Positions 30,479 to 41,627 of a DNA stretch of 64,000 nucleotides are shown piece after piece. Source of the DNA: Methylocapsa palsarum (lineage in GTDB: Bacteria > Pseudomonadota > Alphaproteobacteria > Rhizobiales > Beijerinckiaceae); assembly GCF_900114285.1 (NCBI RefSeq), contig NZ_FOSN01000005.1, positions 62,001 to 126,000 on the forward strand. The letters are read 5' to 3'. The notes below the pieces were generated by a model. It saw nothing but the letters and a program-made list of their open reading frames with translations. It was not told the DNA's origin and searched no databases. Position numbers and translations under genes: made by a program. Numbering within the stretch: the stretch's first letter is position 1; each line of letters starts with the position of its first letter.

Positions 30479-31510
30479 ATGGCAAATTCATCGACCACGG
30501 ACGCTCCTTCGGTCCAAGAGGAGGCGCCTCACTATAGCCAGGACGTCCCTCCCTTCACAAAGGAAGAGGAGCTGCTGGCCTACCGCAAGATGCTGCTGAT
30601 CCGCCGTTTTGAGGAAAAGGCAGGGCAATTGTACGGCATGGGTCTGATCGGCGGATTTTGTCACCTCTACATCGGCCAGGAGGCGATCGTCACTGGCATC
30701 ATGATGGTTGCGCAAGAGGGCGATCAGACCATCACGAGCTATCGCGACCATGGCCATATGCTAGCCTGCGGCATGGACCCCAGTTTCGTCATGGCGGAAT
30801 TGACGGGACGGCGCAGCGGCCAGTCGAAAGGCAAGGGCGGCTCGATGCACATGTTCTCGAAAGAGAAGGGGTTTTTCGGCGGTCACGGCATCGTCGGGGC
30901 GCAGGTGCCGCTGGGAACGGGTCTCGCCTTCGCCAACCTCTACCGCGGTCAGCAGAATATCTGCTTTACTTATTTCGGCGACGGCGCGGCCAACCAGGGA
31001 CAGGTCTACGAGAGCTTCAACATGGCCGAGCTCTGGAAACTTCCCGTGGTCTACGTCGTCGAAAATAACCGCTACGCGATGGGAACGTCAGTCTCGAGAT
31101 CCTCGGCCTTGACCGACTTTTCCAAGCGCGGCCAATCCTTCAACATTCCGGGCGAACAGGTTGACGGCATGGACGTGCGCGCGGTCAGGGCCGCAGCGGG
31201 GCGGGCGGCGGCCTGGTGCCGCGCCGGCAATGGTCCGATGATTCTCGAGATGCAGACCTACCGCTATCGGGGCCATTCGATGTCGGACCCGGCGAAATAC
31301 CGCTCCAAGGAAGAAGTCCAGAAGATGCGCGAGGAGCACGATCCGATCGAACAGGTCCGCGCGCGTCTCCTCGCCAATGAATATGCAAGCGAGGCCGACC
31401 TCAAGGCCATTGACGCCGAAATCCGCGCTATTGTCTCGAAGGCTGTCGATTTCGCCTCTCACGATCCCGAGCCCGATCCGGCTGAATTGTGGACCGACGT
31501 TCTGCAATAA
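30479..31510 (+). CDS. pdhA: Pyruvate dehydrogenase E1 component, alpha subunit
   Basis: E1-alpha binds thiamine diphosphate and decarboxylates pyruvate together with E1-beta. The 343-residue protein shows the TPP motif GDGAANQGQVYESFNMAELW near residue 168 ending in NNRYAMGTS, and the phosphorylation-loop-like YRYRGHSMSDPAKYRSKEE near 262. It opens the five-gene set pdhA-pdhB-pdhC-lpd-lipA, 149 bp after ftsB, where the promoter probably lies. Confidence 0.96.
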   Translation: MANSSTTDAPSVQEEAPHYSQDVPPFTKEEELLAYRKMLLIRRFEEKAGQLYGMGLIGGFCHLYIGQEAIVTGIMMVAQEGDQTITSYRDHGHMLACGMDPSFVMAELTGRRSGQSKGKGGSMHMFSKEKGFFGGHGIVGAQVPLGTGLAFANLYRGQQNICFTYFGDGAANQGQVYESFNMAELWKLPVVYVVENNRYAMGTSVSRSSALTDFSKRGQSFNIPGEQVDGMDVRAVRAAAGRAAAWCRAGNGPMILEMQTYRYRGHSMSDPAKYRSKEEVQKMREEHDPIEQVRARLLANEYASEADLKAIDAEIRAIVSKAVDFASHDPEPDPAELWTDVLQ

Positions 31511-31549
31511 GGCGATCATACACGCGGCGGCGGCGGCCGAGGAGCACAG

Positions 31550-32962
31550 ATGACAACCAACGTTCTTATGCCCGCGCTTTCGCCGACGATGGAGCATGGC
31601 AAGCTCACGAAATGGCTGAAAAGCGAGGGCGACGCGGTGAAGTCGGGGGATATTCTCGCCGAGATCGAAACCGACAAGGCGACGATGGAGGTGGAGGCCG
31701 TAGATGAAGGCACGCTCGCAAAAATTCTCGTGCCGGGGGGTGCCGAAAACGTCGCGGTGAACACGCCGATCGCGATCATTGCGGCCGCCGGCGAATCCGC
31801 TTCCGCCGAGGCGTCGACGCCGGAAACCGCCGCTGTTCAAAAGATCGCCGCGCTCGACGCGAAAGAGGGCGAGGATCCGCAATCCGACGCCATAACAGCC
31901 GCGGACGCGCCGCTGCCGCCGGCGGACGCGTCAGGCAAGATGGAGATCGCTCCGGCCACGGAAGTTCCGGCGGGAACCGAAATGGTCGCGATGACCGTGC
32001 GTGAAGCGCTGCGCGAGGCCATGGCGGAGGAGATGCGCCGCGACGACAGTGTCTTCATCATGGGCGAGGAGGTCGCGGAATACCAGGGCGCGTACAAGAT
32101 CACGCAGGGACTGCTCGAAGAGTTCGGCGAAAGACGCGTCGTCGACACGCCGATCACGGAACACGCCTTCGCCGGCCTCGGAATCGGCGCGGCCATGGCG
32201 GGCCTGCGCCCGATCGTCGAATTCATGACCTTCAATTTCGCCATGCAGGCGATGGATCAGATCATCAATTCCGCCGCCAAGACTCGCTATATGTCTGGCG
32301 GGCAGATGAGTTGCCCGATCGTTTTTCGCGGACCCAACGGCGCGGCGGCGCGGGTGGCGGCCCAGCACAGCCAGGATTATTCCGCCTGGTTCTCCCACGT
32401 GCCCGGCCTCAAGGTTATCGCTCCCTATACGGCGGCCGACGCCAAGGGGCTTCTGAAAAGCGCGATACGCGATCCGAACCCGGTCATTTTCCTCGAGAAC
32501 GAGATCCTTTACGGACACACGTTCGAAGTTCCGAAGCTTGATGATTTTCTTGTCCCCATCGGCAAAGGCCGCATCGCGCGCGAAGGCCGAGACGTCACCA
32601 TCGTCTCGTTCAGCATCGGTATGGTTTACGCGCTCAAAGCCGCGGCCGAACTCGAAGCCGAAGGCGTCGACGCCGAGGTGATCGACCTGCGAACCCTCCG
32701 GCCGATGGACAGCGCGATCATCGTCGAATCCGTCAAGAAGACCGGGCGCTGCGTCACCGTGGAGGAAGGCTGGCCCCAGAGCGGCGTCGGCGCCGAAATA
32801 TCCGCCCGGATCATGGAGGACGCATTCGATTATCTCGACGCGCCGGTCGTGCGCATCGCCGGCAAGGATGTGCCGATGCCCTACGCCGCGAACCTCGAAA
32901 AGCTTGCGCTCCCCAATATCGGCGACATCGTCGCGGCGGCGAAGGCCGTGCTCTATCGTTGA
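31550..32962 (+). CDS. pdhB: Pyruvate dehydrogenase E1 component, beta subunit, with N-terminal lipoyl domain
   Basis: The 470-residue protein is about 140 residues longer than a plain E1-beta because it begins with a complete lipoyl domain; the lipoate Lys is in ETDKATMEV near residue 43. An Ala/Glu/Pro linker leads to the E1-beta transketolase-like domains from about residue 145 ([13 protein letters not shown]), with [16 protein letters not shown] near 171. The fused lipoyl domain is a known alphaproteobacterial trait. It starts 39 bp after pdhA and 69 bp before pdhC. Confidence 0.96.
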   Translation: MTTNVLMPALSPTMEHGKLTKWLKSEGDAVKSGDILAEIETDKATMEVEAVDEGTLAKILVPGGAENVAVNTPIAIIAAAGESASAEASTPETAAVQKIAALDAKEGEDPQSDAITAADAPLPPADASGKMEIAPATEVPAGTEMVAMTVREALREAMAEEMRRDDSVFIMGEEVAEYQGAYKITQGLLEEFGERRVVDTPITEHAFAGLGIGAAMAGLRPIVEFMTFNFAMQAMDQIINSAAKTRYMSGGQMSCPIVFRGPNGAAARVAAQHSQDYSAWFSHVPGLKVIAPYTAADAKGLLKSAIRDPNPVIFLENEILYGHTFEVPKLDDFLVPIGKGRIAREGRDVTIVSFSIGMVYALKAAAELEAEGVDAEVIDLRTLRPMDSAIIVESVKKTGRCVTVEEGWPQSGVGAEISARIMEDAFDYLDAPVVRIAGKDVPMPYAANLEKLALPNIGDIVAAAKAVLYR

Positions 32963-33031
32963 CCCGCCTAAGGGTCGTTGCGGCCAAATTTTTTGCTCGA
33001 CGAGACCCTTCGCCCGAAATGTGAGCCCCCC

Positions 33032-34366
33032 ATGCCGATCAACATCCTGATGCCCGCGCTGTCGCCAACGATGGAGAAAGGCAATCTCACCCGCTGGCTG
33101 AAGAAGGAAGGAGATCAGATCAAGTCGGGCGACGTGATCGCCGAAATCGAGACCGACAAGGCGACGATGGAGGTCGAGGCCGCCGACGACGGCGTTCTCG
33201 CCAGGATCGTCGTGCCAGATGGCGCCACCGACGTCCCCGTCAACGACGTGATCGGCGTCATTGCGAGCGAGGGAGAAGGCTCCGCCGCGCCGTCCGTGGA
33301 AGGACCATCCGCGGCGCCGGCGACGCAGCAGAGCGCTCCAGCAGCAAACACCGCCGCAGCCGCCCACGCTGGCGCGCCCGTCCAGCAAACGGGGGAGGGC
33401 GCCACGGCGCGTTCGCCGAAGGCGTTCAAGAACGGCGCACGACTCTTCGCCTCGCCGCTCGCGCGGCGCATCGCCAAACAGGGGAACATCGATCTCGCCA
33501 AGGTTTCCGGATCAGGGCCGCATGGGCGCATCATCGAGCGCGACGTGAAGGCCGCCCTGGCGAAATCGCCGCAGGCGCCCGCACGGCCCGCTCCGGCTCT
33601 CGCTGCGACCGCGACGCCCTCCGGGCCTTCCGATGAAACGATCAAAAAGTATTACGCGCCCGGCTCCTACGACGAGATCCCGCATCAAATGATGCGCAAG
33701 GCCATCGCCCGCCGTCTCGTCGAGGCGAGCCAGACCATCCCGCATTTCTACCTGACCGTGGATTGCCGCCTCGACGCCTTGCTCAGACTGCGCGCCGAGA
33801 TCAATGCCGCCGCGTCGAAGGACAAGGACGGGGAGCCCGCTTACAAGATTTCGGTCAACGATTTCATCATCAAGGCGCTCGCGCTCGCGCTCATCCGCGT
33901 GCCGGACGCGAACGTGACCTGGACCGAGGCGACGATGCTGAAACACAAGACCGCAGACGTCGGCGTCGCGGTCGCGATCCCGGACGGCCTGATCACCCCC
34001 ATCATCCGCGCCGCCGAGAGCAAGACGCTCTCCGTCATTTCGAACGAGATGAAGGATTTCGCCGCCCGCGCGCGCCTGCGCAAACTCCTTCCCAAGGATT
34101 ATGAAGGCGGCTCGTCGTCCGTCTCGAATTTGGGCATGTTCGGCATCCAACAATTCGCCGCCATCATCAACCCGCCGCAGGCCTCGATCCTCGCGGTCGG
34201 CGCCGGCGAGCAGCGCGTCGTCGTCAGGGACGGCGCGCCCGCCGTCGCGACGCTGATGAATGCCACGCTTTCGACCGACCATCGCGCGATCGACGGGGCG
34301 CTCGGCGCGCAATTGCTCGGGGCCTTCAGGGATTTGATCGAACATCCGGCTGGAATGCTGGCTTAA
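33032..34366 (+). CDS. pdhC: Pyruvate dehydrogenase E2 (dihydrolipoamide acetyltransferase)
   Basis: E2 forms the core of the complex and passes the acetyl group to CoA. The 444-residue protein has one lipoyl domain (Lys in ETDKATMEV near residue 43), an Ala/Pro linker, a peripheral subunit-binding domain near 137-172 (ASPLARRIAKQGNIDLAKV, GPHGRI), another linker, and the catalytic domain ending in the active-site STDHRAIDGA. The start is the ATG at 33032; the frame extends further upstream without family similarity. The lipoyl domain is nearly identical to that of pdhB. Confidence 0.95.
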   Translation: MPINILMPALSPTMEKGNLTRWLKKEGDQIKSGDVIAEIETDKATMEVEAADDGVLARIVVPDGATDVPVNDVIGVIASEGEGSAAPSVEGPSAAPATQQSAPAANTAAAAHAGAPVQQTGEGATARSPKAFKNGARLFASPLARRIAKQGNIDLAKVSGSGPHGRIIERDVKAALAKSPQAPARPAPALAATATPSGPSDETIKKYYAPGSYDEIPHQMMRKAIARRLVEASQTIPHFYLTVDCRLDALLRLRAEINAAASKDKDGEPAYKISVNDFIIKALALALIRVPDANVTWTEATMLKHKTADVGVAVAIPDGLITPIIRAAESKTLSVISNEMKDFAARARLRKLLPKDYEGGSSSVSNLGMFGIQQFAAIINPPQASILAVGAGEQRVVVRDGAPAVATLMNATLSTDHRAIDGALGAQLLGAFRDLIEHPAGMLA

Positions 34367-34393
34367 GTTCGACCTCTGGCATGAAAGACCGGC

Positions 34394-35836
34394 ATGGCTG
34401 ACACCTACGACATCCTCATCATCGGCGGCGGACCGGGCGGCTATGTCGCCGCCATCCGCGCGGCGCAGCTCGGCTTCAGGACCGCCGTCGTCGAGCGCGA
34501 GCATCTCGGCGGCATCTGCCTCAACTGGGGCTGTATTCCGACCAAGGCGTTGCTGCGCACGGCGGAGATCTATCATTACGCGATGAACGCGAAGGACTAC
34601 GGCCTCGTGATCGACGGCAAGGTCGGATACGACCCCGCGGCCGTCGTCAAGCGTTCCCGCAAGATCTCCGCGCAACTCAATGGCGGCGTTGGATTTTTGC
34701 TCAAGAAAAATAAGGTGGACGTGATCTGGGGCGAGGCCAGGATCACCGGCGCCGGCAAAGTCGCCGTCGAGGCGAGCAAGAAACCTCCGATGCAGCCGCA
34801 AAATCCGGTTCCCAAGGGCGTTCTGGGCGAGGGAGCCTATCAGGCGAAGCATATCATCATCGCGACCGGCGCGAGGCCGCGGGCGCTTCCCGGGATCGAG
34901 CCGGACGGCAAGCAGATCTGGACCTATTTCGACTCCATGATCCCGGACAAGATCCCCGAAAGCCTCATCGTCATGGGATCGGGCGCGATCGGGATCGAAT
35001 TCGCCTCGTTTTACCGGACGATGGGCGCCGAGGTGACACTCGTCGAGATCCTGCCGCAGATCCTTCCCGTCGAGGATGCGGAGATCGCCGCGCTGGCCCG
35101 CAAACGCTTCGAGAAACAAGGCGTTAAAATCCTGACCTCGACCAAAGTCGTCAAAGTCGAGAAGAACGTTAACGGACTCGTCGCCACGGTCGAGGACGCC
35201 ATGGGCGCGGCGCAGACGCTCCCTGCTGAAAAGCTGATTTCCGCCGTCGGCGTCACCGGAAATATCGAAAACCTTGGTCTTGAAGATTTAGGCGTCGCGA
35301 CGGAACGCGGGATCATCAAGGCGGACCCCTTCGGCCGCACCAATGTCGCCGGAATCTACGCCATCGGCGACGTCGCCGGGCCGCCGATGCTGGCGCACAA
35401 GGCCGAGCACGAGGGCGTCGTCTGCGTCGAGGCGATCAAAGGTCTCGATCCGCATCCGATCGACAAGGCGATGATCCCCGGCTGCACCTATTGCAATCCG
35501 CAGATCGCCTCGGTCGGCCTCACTGAAGCCAGGGCCAAAGAGGCTGGAGACGAGATCAGAATCGGCCGATTTCCGTTCATCGGCAACGGCAAGGCCATCG
35601 CGCTCGGCGAACCTGACGGCCTCGTCAAGACGATCTTCGAGGCCAAAACGGGAAAGCTGCTCGGCGCGCATATGGTGGGAGCCGAGGTCACCGAGTTGAT
35701 CCAGGGCTTTGTCATCGCCATGAACTGCGAGACGACCGAAGCGGAACTGATCCAGGCAATCTTCCCGCACCCGACTCTGTCCGAAATGATCCACGAAAGC
35801 GTGCTCGACGCCTACGGCCGCGTGATCCATATGTAG
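34394..35836 (+). CDS. lpd: Dihydrolipoyl dehydrogenase (E3)
   Basis: E3 reoxidises dihydrolipoamide and makes NADH. The 480-residue flavoprotein has the FAD-binding [15 protein letters not shown] at the start, the redox disulfide CLNWGC near residues 42-47, the NAD-binding [13 protein letters not shown] near 196, and the C-terminal His-Glu pair in [12 protein letters not shown] near 457. An insertion around residues 125-140 ([10 protein letters not shown]) is typical of the PDH-linked alphaproteobacterial type. It follows pdhC by 27 bp. Confidence 0.95.
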   Translation: MADTYDILIIGGGPGGYVAAIRAAQLGFRTAVVEREHLGGICLNWGCIPTKALLRTAEIYHYAMNAKDYGLVIDGKVGYDPAAVVKRSRKISAQLNGGVGFLLKKNKVDVIWGEARITGAGKVAVEASKKPPMQPQNPVPKGVLGEGAYQAKHIIIATGARPRALPGIEPDGKQIWTYFDSMIPDKIPESLIVMGSGAIGIEFASFYRTMGAEVTLVEILPQILPVEDAEIAALARKRFEKQGVKILTSTKVVKVEKNVNGLVATVEDAMGAAQTLPAEKLISAVGVTGNIENLGLEDLGVATERGIIKADPFGRTNVAGIYAIGDVAGPPMLAHKAEHEGVVCVEAIKGLDPHPIDKAMIPGCTYCNPQIASVGLTEARAKEAGDEIRIGRFPFIGNGKAIALGEPDGLVKTIFEAKTGKLLGAHMVGAEVTELIQGFVIAMNCETTEAELIQAIFPHPTLSEMIHESVLDAYGRVIHM

Positions 35837-35880
35837 GAGAGGGCCGAGATCATTTGGAACGCGTAACCGTTCCAGGGATC

Positions 35881-36873
35881 ATGCCTCAGGAGATCAGGCC
35901 AGTGGCAGCGTTCGACGAAAGCGTGGTTCTCGGTAATGGCCAGGCGGCGCCGCGCCACCCCGAGAAAGCGCACCGGCCGGATCAGCCGGTGGCGCGCAAA
36001 CCCGACTGGATCAGGGTCAGGGCCCCCGGCTCGGCGGCGTTCAAGGCGACCCATGAGATCGTGCGGCGGCACAAGCTCGTCACGGTCTGCGAGGAGGCGG
36101 GCTGCCCCAATATCGGCGAATGCTGGGAAAAAAAGCACGCGACCTTCATGATCATGGGGGACACCTGCACAAGAGCCTGCGCCTTCTGCAATGTCAGGAC
36201 GGGCCTTCCGGGGGCGCTGGATTCAGGTGAGCCGGAACGGGTCGCGGACGCGGTCCAAAAGCTGGGGCTGGCGCATGTCGTGATCACCTCGGTCGATCGC
36301 GACGACCTGCCCGACGGCGGGGCCCAGCATTTTGCGCGGGTCATCGTCGCGATCCGGGCCTTGAGCCCCGCCACGACCATCGAGGTTTTGACCCCTGACT
36401 TTCTGCGCAAACCAGGAGCGCTCGAGAGTGTCATCGCGGCGAAGCCCGACGTCTTCAACCACAATCTCGAAACGGTGCCCTCCAGATACCTGAACGTGCG
36501 GCCGGGGGCGCGCTATTTCCATTCCGTGCGCCTGCTTCAGCGGGCCAAGGAGCTCGACTCCTCGATGTTCACCAAGTCCGGGATCATGGTGGGCCTCGGC
36601 GAGGAGCGCTGCGAGGTGCTCCAGCTGATGGACGACCTGCGCACGGCCGAGGTCGATTTTCTGACCATCGGGCAATATTTGCAGCCGACGAAAAAGCACC
36701 ACGCCGTCGAGCGCTTCGTGACGCCCGAGGAATTCCAGTCCTACGCCGAGACGGCGCGCGCCAAGGGCTTTCTCTTGGTTTCGGCCTCGCCGCTGACCCG
36801 CTCCTCTCATCATGCGGGAGAGGATTTCGCCAAACTGAAGGCGCAACGCGCGGCCTTGCGGCCTGGCCTTTGA
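35881..36873 (+). CDS. lipA: Lipoyl synthase
   Basis: LipA is a radical SAM enzyme that inserts two sulfurs into octanoyl groups on lipoyl domains, such as those of PdhB and PdhC just upstream. The auxiliary cluster motif [12 protein letters not shown] and the radical SAM motif CTRACAFC are both intact, and the conserved C-terminal Ser is in RSSHHAG. I chose the ATG at 35881 (330 residues); a TTG at 35854 and several GTGs downstream leave the start uncertain. Its position in the pdh cluster links cofactor synthesis to its main consumer. Confidence 0.94.
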   Translation: MPQEIRPVAAFDESVVLGNGQAAPRHPEKAHRPDQPVARKPDWIRVRAPGSAAFKATHEIVRRHKLVTVCEEAGCPNIGECWEKKHATFMIMGDTCTRACAFCNVRTGLPGALDSGEPERVADAVQKLGLAHVVITSVDRDDLPDGGAQHFARVIVAIRALSPATTIEVLTPDFLRKPGALESVIAAKPDVFNHNLETVPSRYLNVRPGARYFHSVRLLQRAKELDSSMFTKSGIMVGLGEERCEVLQLMDDLRTAEVDFLTIGQYLQPTKKHHAVERFVTPEEFQSYAETARAKGFLLVSASPLTRSSHHAGEDFAKLKAQRAALRPGL

Positions 36874-36939
36874 AACGATAGAAATTTTCGAAATCGCCGC
36901 GCGAGACGCGCCGGTCGTCAATCCCATCCGTGACGAGAT

Positions 36940-37410
36940 ATGCCTTCGTTTCAGACCGCCCACAGGGTCCGCCACAGCGCCGCCGAAATGTTCGACCTCG
37001 TGGCCGACGTCGAGGCCTACCCGCAATTTGTCCCGCTCTGTCGGTCTTTACGCGTGCGCCGCCGGACCGAGGACAATGGCGTCGCGACTCTTATCGCCAA
37101 CATGGAAGTCGGCTACAAGGCGATCCACGAAACCTTCACGAGCCGCGTGACCTGCAACCGGGAGCGGCTTGTAATCCTTGTCGAATATATCGACGGCCCG
37201 TTCAAGCATTTGGAAAACCGCTGGGCTTTCCGCCAGCAAGGCGCGGGGCAGGGCGACGATCAGTCCTGCATCGTCGATTTCGGGATCAATTACGAATTCC
37301 GCAGCCGGGCTCTTAGTCTTCTCATGGGCGGGATGTTCGACGCGGCGTTCCGAAAGTTCGCGACGGCCTTCGAGCAGCGTGCCGATATCGTTTATGGCGC
37401 GGCGATCTGA
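36940..37410 (+). CDS. Coenzyme Q-binding protein COQ10-like / RatA (SRPBCC fold)
   Basis: The 156-residue protein belongs to the START-like COQ10/RatA group, opening with the typical SAAEMFDLVADVEAYPQFVPLC and later LENRWAFRQ and VDFGINYEFRS. Members in mitochondria and alphaproteobacteria help deliver or place ubiquinone; the RatA toxin role described in E. coli is a separate proposal. It closes the lipA end of the pdh cluster. Its last 19 bp overlap the end of pncC on the other strand. Confidence 0.85.
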   Translation: MPSFQTAHRVRHSAAEMFDLVADVEAYPQFVPLCRSLRVRRRTEDNGVATLIANMEVGYKAIHETFTSRVTCNRERLVILVEYIDGPFKHLENRWAFRQQGAGQGDDQSCIVDFGINYEFRSRALSLLMGGMFDAAFRKFATAFEQRADIVYGAAI

Positions 37411-37895
37411 CAGGCGTCGAACAAAAGTTCGATCGCGACGACGACCGCAGCCATCCTTATGGCGCACCGACCGCGATCGCCGAACAGATGTTTCCTTGTC
37501 ATCACGCCGCCGCCCTTCACCGCGCAGCCAAAATGAACGAGTCCGACGGGCTTGTCCGGCGAGCCGCCGCCGGGGCCAGCGATCCCTGTGATCGACACGG
37601 CGACTTGAGCGTTTGAATGGGCGAGGACGCCCGTCGCCATGGCGCCGGCGACCTCCGCGCTGACCGCGCCGAATGAATTCAAAAGGGCGAGGGGAACGTC
37701 CAGGTTTTCGGCCTTGGCGGCGTTGGAATAGGTGACGAAGCCGCGATCGAAAACATCGGACGAACCTGGGATTTCGGTGATCAGCGCCGCGACGAGGCCG
37801 CCGGTGCAGGATTCGGCGGTCCCCAGCATGAGGCTGCGCTCGCGCGCAAGGGAGATCAGCGCAGCGGAGCGGTGGGCGAGGGCGTCAGGGAACAT
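37392..37895 (-). CDS. pncC: Nicotinamide-nucleotide amidohydrolase (CinA C-terminal family)
   Basis: The 167-residue protein matches the stand-alone CinA C-terminal domain, which deamidates NMN to NaMN in pyridine nucleotide salvage. The family signature AESCTGGLVAALITEIPGSS lies near residue 27, followed by YSNAAKAENLDV and VSITGIAGPGGGSPDKPVG. I chose ATG 37895; a TTG one codon earlier exists. It overlaps the convergent COQ10-like gene by 19 bp and follows ispDF by 9 bp, so those two are one transcript. Confidence 0.9.
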   Translation of the reverse strand: MFPDALAHRSAALISLARERSLMLGTAESCTGGLVAALITEIPGSSDVFDRGFVTYSNAAKAENLDVPLALLNSFGAVSAEVAGAMATGVLAHSNAQVAVSITGIAGPGGGSPDKPVGLVHFGCAVKGGGVMTRKHLFGDRGRCAIRMAAVVVAIELLFDACQIAAP

Positions 37896-37904
37896 CAAGC
37901 TTCC

Positions 37905-39107
37905 CTACATCGGCAGCCGCACCGTCGCCAGCGCGAGGGCGGCCATGCCCTCTTCGCGGCCGGTGAAGCCGAGTTTCTCGCTGGTCGTCGCCTTGACCGC
38001 GACGCGCTCCGCCGGAACGCCGCAAATGGCGGCGAGGCTCTCGCGGATGGCGTCGCGATGCGGCCCGACCTTCGGCCGTTCGCAGATCAGCGTCGCGTCG
38101 ATATTGGCGATCATGCCGCCGCGCGCGCGCACTCTTTCGGCGGCGTGAGCGAGAAAGATCTTCGAGGCGGCGCCGCGCCATTGCGGATCGGACGGCGGAA
38201 AATGGCTGCCGATGTCGCCTTCCGCCAGGGCCCCGAGCAGCGCGTCGGTGATCGCGTGGCTCAAGACGTCGGCGTCGGAATGGCCGACCAGTCCGCGATC
38301 ATGCGGAACTTTGACGCCGCCGAGCCAGACATGATCGCCCGTCCCGAACGCATGGACGTCATAGCCCTGTCCGATGCGAATATCCGGCAATTCCCGGATG
38401 AAGCGCGCCTCGGCGAGGACGAGATCTTCGGCGCTGGTCACTTTCATGTTGCCTGGCTCCCCTTCAAAAACGTGGACGCGATGACCCGCCCATTCGGCGA
38501 TCGCGCCATCGTCGGTCAGTTCATCCTGCCCCGCCGCCGCGGCCTGCCGGTGCGCCTCAAGGATCAGATCGAACCGGAACGCCTGCGGCGTCTGCACCGC
38601 CCGCAGGTTCGAACGCGGAGGAGTCGCGACGACCCCCGCGCTCGAATCGATCTCCTTGATCGTGTCGGTCACGGCGATTCCCGGAATGGCAGCGCCATGG
38701 GCGATGGCCGCGTCCAGCGCTCTCGACAGAAGGGCCTCGCCGGAGAACATCCGCGCGGCGTCATGAATGAGGACGATTTCGGGGGCGGCGGAAGGGCCGG
38801 ACGCGAGCGCTTCCAGTCCGGCGCGTACGCTCGCCTGACGCGTCGCCCCGCCGAAGACCGGCTCGCGCAGCCGGGCCGCATAGGACCGATCGAGCGCCGC
38901 GACGCTTTGTGAATAAAGCCCGAGATCGTCACTGTGAATGACGGGCAAGATCGAGGCGTCCGGCGCGGCGCGGCAAAGCGCTTCCAGACTATGAGCGAGC
39001 AGAGGACGCCCGGCGACAGGCCTGTATTGCTTCGGCAGTCCGCCGCCCGCGCGCGAACCGCGTCCCGCCGCGACGACAAGAATGGAAATGTGCGGCCTTG
39101 CGGTCAT
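37905..39107 (-). CDS. ispDF: Bifunctional IspD/IspF enzyme of the MEP isoprenoid pathway
   Basis: This 400-residue fusion carries two non-consecutive MEP-pathway steps. The N-terminal half (about 1-230) is a CTP transferase with [16 protein letters not shown] and VLIHDAARM. The C-terminal half (about 240-400) is the cyclodiphosphate synthase, with the metal-binding [23 protein letters not shown] and [15 protein letters not shown]. The fusion is common in alphaproteobacteria. I chose ATG 39107; the frame continues 26 codons upstream without similarity. It is divergent from dusB, in the usual genomic neighbourhood. Confidence 0.95.
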   Translation of the reverse strand: MTARPHISILVVAAGRGSRAGGGLPKQYRPVAGRPLLAHSLEALCRAAPDASILPVIHSDDLGLYSQSVAALDRSYAARLREPVFGGATRQASVRAGLEALASGPSAAPEIVLIHDAARMFSGEALLSRALDAAIAHGAAIPGIAVTDTIKEIDSSAGVVATPPRSNLRAVQTPQAFRFDLILEAHRQAAAAGQDELTDDGAIAEWAGHRVHVFEGEPGNMKVTSAEDLVLAEARFIRELPDIRIGQGYDVHAFGTGDHVWLGGVKVPHDRGLVGHSDADVLSHAITDALLGALAEGDIGSHFPPSDPQWRGAASKIFLAHAAERVRARGGMIANIDATLICERPKVGPHRDAIRESLAAICGVPAERVAVKATTSEKLGFTGREEGMAALALATVRLPM

Positions 39108-39243
39108 CAAGAACTCGATCCAGTTGAAGGAGGCGATATGAGCGTTTTCCTCCCTTTTTTCCGTGGTTGCGTCAATTTTTCTCACAGGCTGGCGCTGTTA
39201 TAGTCATTTTATCGATTGCCGCGCCGCACAAAGTGACTATCAT

Positions 39244-40278
39244 ATGAGCATGAGCATTTTTGCCGAAGATTTAGGCACACAAAAACCGGCGCGCCTCCAA
39301 GTAGGCAGCCTTAGCTTGGCTGGCCGGGCTTTTCTAGCCCCGATGTCCGGCGTGACGGACATCGGCATGCGGCGTCTGTCGCGCCGCTTCGGCGCTTCGC
39401 TCGTGATTAGCGAAATGGTCGCCGCCGACCGGTACGGCAGCGGCGATTCCGAGGCGATGCTGCGCGCAGAAGGCGCCGGAATCGATATCCATGCCGTTCA
39501 GATCGCGGGTTGCGTTCCGTCCGAGATGGCGCGGGCGGCGCAGCTCGCCGAAGCGTCGGGCGCGGCGATGATCGACATCAACATGGGTTGCCCCGCGAGG
39601 AAGGTGACCGCGGGCTACGCCGGATCGCATCTCATGCGGGATCTGGTTCTCGCGCTGGCCTTGATCAGGGCGACGGTCGGCGCCGTCTCGATTCCGGTGA
39701 CGTTGAAAATGCGGCTCGGATGGGACGACCAGTCGATCAACGCCGCTGAGCTCGGCCGCCTCGCCGAACTCGAGGGGATTGCGATGCTCACGGTCCACGG
39801 CCGGACCCGTTGCCAGTTCTACAAAGGCAAGGCCGACTGGGTCGCCATCCGGCGCGTGAAAGACGCCGTTTCCATTCCTGTCGTCGCCAATGGCGATTGC
39901 TCGAACCCCGAGGACGCCGCTGAGATGCTGGCTCGGTCTGGCGCCGACGCCGTCATGATCGGCCGGGCGGCGATTGGCCGACCCTGGTTGGTCGGGCAGG
40001 CGGCGCATTATCTGGCGACGGGCCTCAAGCGGCCGCGTCCCTCGGCGCGGGACCGCAAAGACGCCGCGCTTGAACATTACGAGACCATTCTCGAGACTCT
40101 AGGGATCGAACAGGGGCTTCGCCACGCCCGCAAGCATCTCGCCGCCTATGCGCAGGAGACCAGCGCCTCCGGCGCGGCGGCGTTGCGGCGCAGTCTCGTC
40201 ACCTGTGATCGTCCGGATCAGGTCAAGAAAATGCTATCGGACATGTTCGATCATTCAGAACTGGGAGCGGCGGCATGA
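39244..40278 (+). CDS. dusB: tRNA-dihydrouridine synthase (DusB/NifR3)
   Basis: DusB reduces uridines in the tRNA D-loop with FMN. The 344-residue protein shows [15 protein letters not shown] near residue 34, the catalytic Cys in [10 protein letters not shown] near 115, VKMRLGWDD-type and [12 protein letters not shown] segments, and [16 protein letters not shown] near 238. I chose ATG 39244 inside a longer frame, as it aligns with family starts. It overlaps ntrB by 4 bp (ATGA), the classical nifR3-ntrB-ntrC arrangement. Confidence 0.95.
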   Translation: MSMSIFAEDLGTQKPARLQVGSLSLAGRAFLAPMSGVTDIGMRRLSRRFGASLVISEMVAADRYGSGDSEAMLRAEGAGIDIHAVQIAGCVPSEMARAAQLAEASGAAMIDINMGCPARKVTAGYAGSHLMRDLVLALALIRATVGAVSIPVTLKMRLGWDDQSINAAELGRLAELEGIAMLTVHGRTRCQFYKGKADWVAIRRVKDAVSIPVVANGDCSNPEDAAEMLARSGADAVMIGRAAIGRPWLVGQAAHYLATGLKRPRPSARDRKDAALEHYETILETLGIEQGLRHARKHLAAYAQETSASGAAALRRSLVTCDRPDQVKKMLSDMFDHSELGAAA

Positions 40279-41423
40279 AAACCTTGAGCTGGACTCCAAA
40301 CCGGACCCCCGCCGCGACGCCGACGGGTCCGTATACCGATACCGCCAACCTTCTGAACGCGCTGCCGCATCCGGTTTTCGCAGTCCTCCCGGATGGCCGT
40401 ATGGCCGAAGCGAACGCCGCCGCCGAGACATTTTTCGGCGTCAGCCGGAACATTCTGCGCCGGCAGAAGCTGGTCGATCTTGTCGCGCCGGGTTCTCCCC
40501 TGATCGGGCTCGTCGAACTGGTGAACGCCCGTGGCGCGGCGATCAATGAATATCGGGTGGATCTCGCCCTTTCGAAGATGGAAGGAGACCGAATTGTCGA
40601 TATTTTCGTGACGCCGCTGCCAGACGCTGAAGACGGCGTCGTCATAACGTTGCAGGAGCGTTCCCTCACCGACAAGATGGACCGCCAGCTCACCAGTCGC
40701 GGCGGCGCGAAATCGGCCGCGGCGATGGCCTCTATGCTGGCGCATGAAATCAAAAATCCGCTTTCCGGGATCAGGGGGGCCGCCCAGCTGCTCGAAGCCG
40801 AGGCGAGCGATTCGGATCGGGCGTTGACCCAACTCATCTGTGAAGAAACCGATCGGATCGTGAAGCTGGTCGACCGGATGAGCGCATTTTACGACGGCCA
40901 GCCGATCGAACGTGAAAGCGTCAATATCCACGCGGTCCTCGACCATGTGAAAAAAGTGTCCGAAGTCGGGTTCGCCCGCCACATCCGCTTTCACGAAAAC
41001 TATGATCCCTCATTACCGCTGGTGCACGGCAACAAGGATCAGCTCACGCAGATCTTTCTCAATCTCGTGAAAAACGCGGCTGAAGCCATTGGCGAAAATC
41101 GCACCGACGGCGATATCGAACTGACCACGGCGTTCAGGCCGGGCGTCAGGATGCCGGTTCCGGGATCAAAGTCGCCCGTCAGTCTGCCGCTGGAGTTTTG
41201 CGTTCGCGACAACGGATGCGGCGTCGCCGACGAGGTCTTGCCGTACCTTTTTGACCCTTTCGTCACGACAAAGCCGAACGGAACTGGCCTTGGACTTGCA
41301 TTGGTCGCAAAGATTATTGGCGATCACGGGGGCGCTATTGAATGCGAGTCTGTTGCCAGAAGGACGACATTTCGGGTTCTTATGCCGGTTTATAATTCTC
41401 GCAAAGCCTTGGTCGAGTCATGA
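40275..41423 (+). CDS. ntrB: Nitrogen regulation sensor histidine kinase NtrB
   Basis: NtrB is a soluble kinase/phosphatase that senses nitrogen status through PII and phosphorylates NtrC. The 382-residue protein has an N-terminal PAS domain (about 25-130), the phospho-acceptor His157 in [12 protein letters not shown], and an ATPase domain with [17 protein letters not shown] and [12 protein letters not shown]. It has no membrane segment, as expected. It overlaps dusB and lies 204 bp before ntrC, so ntrC may also have its own promoter. Confidence 0.94.
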   Translation: MKTLSWTPNRTPAATPTGPYTDTANLLNALPHPVFAVLPDGRMAEANAAAETFFGVSRNILRRQKLVDLVAPGSPLIGLVELVNARGAAINEYRVDLALSKMEGDRIVDIFVTPLPDAEDGVVITLQERSLTDKMDRQLTSRGGAKSAAAMASMLAHEIKNPLSGIRGAAQLLEAEASDSDRALTQLICEETDRIVKLVDRMSAFYDGQPIERESVNIHAVLDHVKKVSEVGFARHIRFHENYDPSLPLVHGNKDQLTQIFLNLVKNAAEAIGENRTDGDIELTTAFRPGVRMPVPGSKSPVSLPLEFCVRDNGCGVADEVLPYLFDPFVTTKPNGTGLGLALVAKIIGDHGGAIECESVARRTTFRVLMPVYNSRKALVES

Positions 41424-41627
41424 TCTGACCTTGACCCCACGCCGACGATTCAACGCAGGCGCGCACCGTCCTTGATAAGATGATCTCGCAAGCCGCGACA
41501 TACCCAAGGCACCGGCGTCGCCGCTCATGATCGTTTCGACGCCGCCGCTGACCTCGAAAGACCGTCTTTGGCGCACTTGCCAAAAGTCCGGTTCGCGCCG
41601 TTGTCCGGCGACAGGAGAAGTTTCGTA

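Noticed and set aside
31931-35119. Very long open frames antisense to pdhB, pdhC and lpd (485 and 535 codons)
   Set aside because: They mirror the codon pattern of the real genes on the other strand in GC-rich DNA, have Arg/Asp/His-rich compositions and show no recognisable domains.
36940-37410. A RatA-type toxin in a toxin-antitoxin pair
   Set aside because: No RatB-like partner gene is adjacent, and its place after lipA with COQ10-like sequence fits a ubiquinone role better.
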